This document shows positions 63,547-64,000 of a DNA stretch of 64,000 nt, piece after piece. Below the pieces are notes generated by a model. It was not told the origin of the DNA. It saw only the letters and a program-made list of their open reading frames with translations, and did no database searches. This DNA is from Prevotella sp. Rep29 (GTDB taxonomy: Bacteria > Bacteroidota > Bacteroidia > Bacteroidales > Bacteroidaceae), in contig NZ_CP047159.1 of NCBI RefSeq assembly GCF_019551475.1, positions 744,001 through 808,000 of the forward strand, read 5' to 3'. The first letter of the stretch is position 1, and the number at the start of each line of letters is the position of its first letter. The position numbers and the translations under genes are program-made.

Positions 63547-63674
63547 TTCGCAACCCTGTATTATCTTTGCATCGTGAAACAGAACAACAATCCAACTTCG
63601 TACAATAAATCCAGAAGTCGGAATTACTAAAGAAGATTCAGAAAAAGTAATTAATATATTGAATAGATAGAGGA
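63541..63674 (+). promoter_or_regulatory. Promoter and leader of the phosphoesterase gene
   Basis: TTG (63541-63543) and TATCTTTG (63562-63569) are 18 bases apart. A tiny open frame (GTG at 63574) and a 21-codon open tail (INPEVGITKEDSEKVINI...) ending at 63668 are seen, perhaps a remnant of a lost gene. Confidence 0.5.
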
Positions 63675-64000
63675 ATGAAGAAAGTAATGGTCATCCCCGA
63701 TGTGCATGGGCGCATCTTTTGGAAAGAACCTGTCAAGAAGTATTTGGATGTTGTTGATAGGGTGGTATTTCTTGGTGACTATCTTGATCCGTACGAGGGT
63801 GAAGATGGATTGGCTGATGATATCTTCGAAAATATGATGGAGATTATAGCACTGAAGCAGAGCAACATGGAAAAGGTTGTGCTACTGAAAGGCAATCATG
63901 ACCAGCATTATATTTCGGAACTATTTGAGATAATGGCTGGTGGCACGCGCATGGATCAGCAGAACTGGAACAAGTATCATCAGACGTTCATGAAATACAA
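63675..64000 (+). CDS. Calcineurin-like metallophosphoesterase (partial)
   Basis: Two-metal phosphoesterase cut by the right edge; 108 codons are visible. The motifs are DVHG (the D-x-H of the family), GDYLD and GNHD. The ATG at 63675 is preceded by AGAGGA, a weak Shine-Dalgarno. It has its own predicted promoter. Its place next to the McrBC island does not show that it belongs to it. Substrate unknown. Confidence 0.85.
   Translation, partial: MKKVMVIPDVHGRIFWKEPVKKYLDVVDRVVFLGDYLDPYEGEDGLADDIFENMMEIIALKQSNMEKVVLLKGNHDQHYISELFEIMAGGTRMDQQNWNKYHQTFMKY

Overview
The window looks like a Bacteroidales chromosome, most likely Prevotella or a close relative. The evidence is direct: many genes are preceded by the Bacteroidetes -7 promoter element TAnnTTTG, Shine-Dalgarno sequences are scarce, and the gene set includes a BspA-like leucine-rich-repeat protein, a PorE-like type IX secretion protein, several TonB-dependent receptors, a BtuG-type cobalamin lipoprotein and a GldE-like protein. 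Most of the window is moderate-GC core DNA. Three stretches are clearly more AT-rich and carry nuclease or defence genes: 12.5-15.0 kb, 53.2-54.1 kb and 57.8-63.6 kb.

Layout. 0-1.5 kb (-): ptb-buk butyryl-phosphate pathway; buk is cut by the left edge. 1.6-4.5 kb (-): a small peptide gene and a BspA-like LRR gene split by a frameshift at an A7 tract. 4.9-5.2 kb: tRNA-Ser(GGA) followed by about 50-bp tandem repeats that copy its 3' end. 5.2-7.6 kb: ExbB, a four-helix membrane protein and two ExbD proteins. Then an Lrp/AsnC regulator, an SDR oxidoreductase, and an rRNA methylase-thyA-folA operon (-). 12.5-15.0 kb: a type II restriction-modification pair with an attenuator-like leader. 15.0-19.9 kb (-): PorE-like lipoprotein, topB and a LutC-like protein. 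20.1-23.0 kb: S8 protease-xseA-xseB. 23.1-28.5 kb: ilvE, trmB, a TonB receptor with a heavy-metal-associated protein, and mrp. 28.9-34.9 kb (-): coiled-coil protein, TolC, HlyD and two ABC-2 permeases, with no ATPase nearby.

35.5-45.6 kb is a cobalamin locus. A cobalamin riboswitch leads into a BtuB-like receptor, a BtuG-like surface lipoprotein, BtuF, BtuC and BtuD, followed by cobyric acid synthase, threonine-phosphate decarboxylase and CbiB from their own promoter. Together these would capture, import and remodel corrinoids. 45.7-53.1 kb is envelope biogenesis: an outer-membrane protein, LptC, a CorC/GldE-like protein, a SurA/PpiD-like isomerase and a GHL10 glycosidase. 53.2-57.0 kb (-) has an unusual HNH protein, a TonB receptor and a Cys/His-rich membrane protein.

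The right end (57.7-63.6 kb) is a compact defence island: a WYL regulator, a DUF1016/YhcG nuclease, an McrB with two PUA/EVE-like modules, and McrC. The promoters of the WYL gene and mcrB share an inverted repeat and a -7 box, so the WYL protein probably controls both. A calcineurin-type phosphoesterase runs off the right edge. No rRNA, CRISPR array or recognisable insertion sequence was seen.
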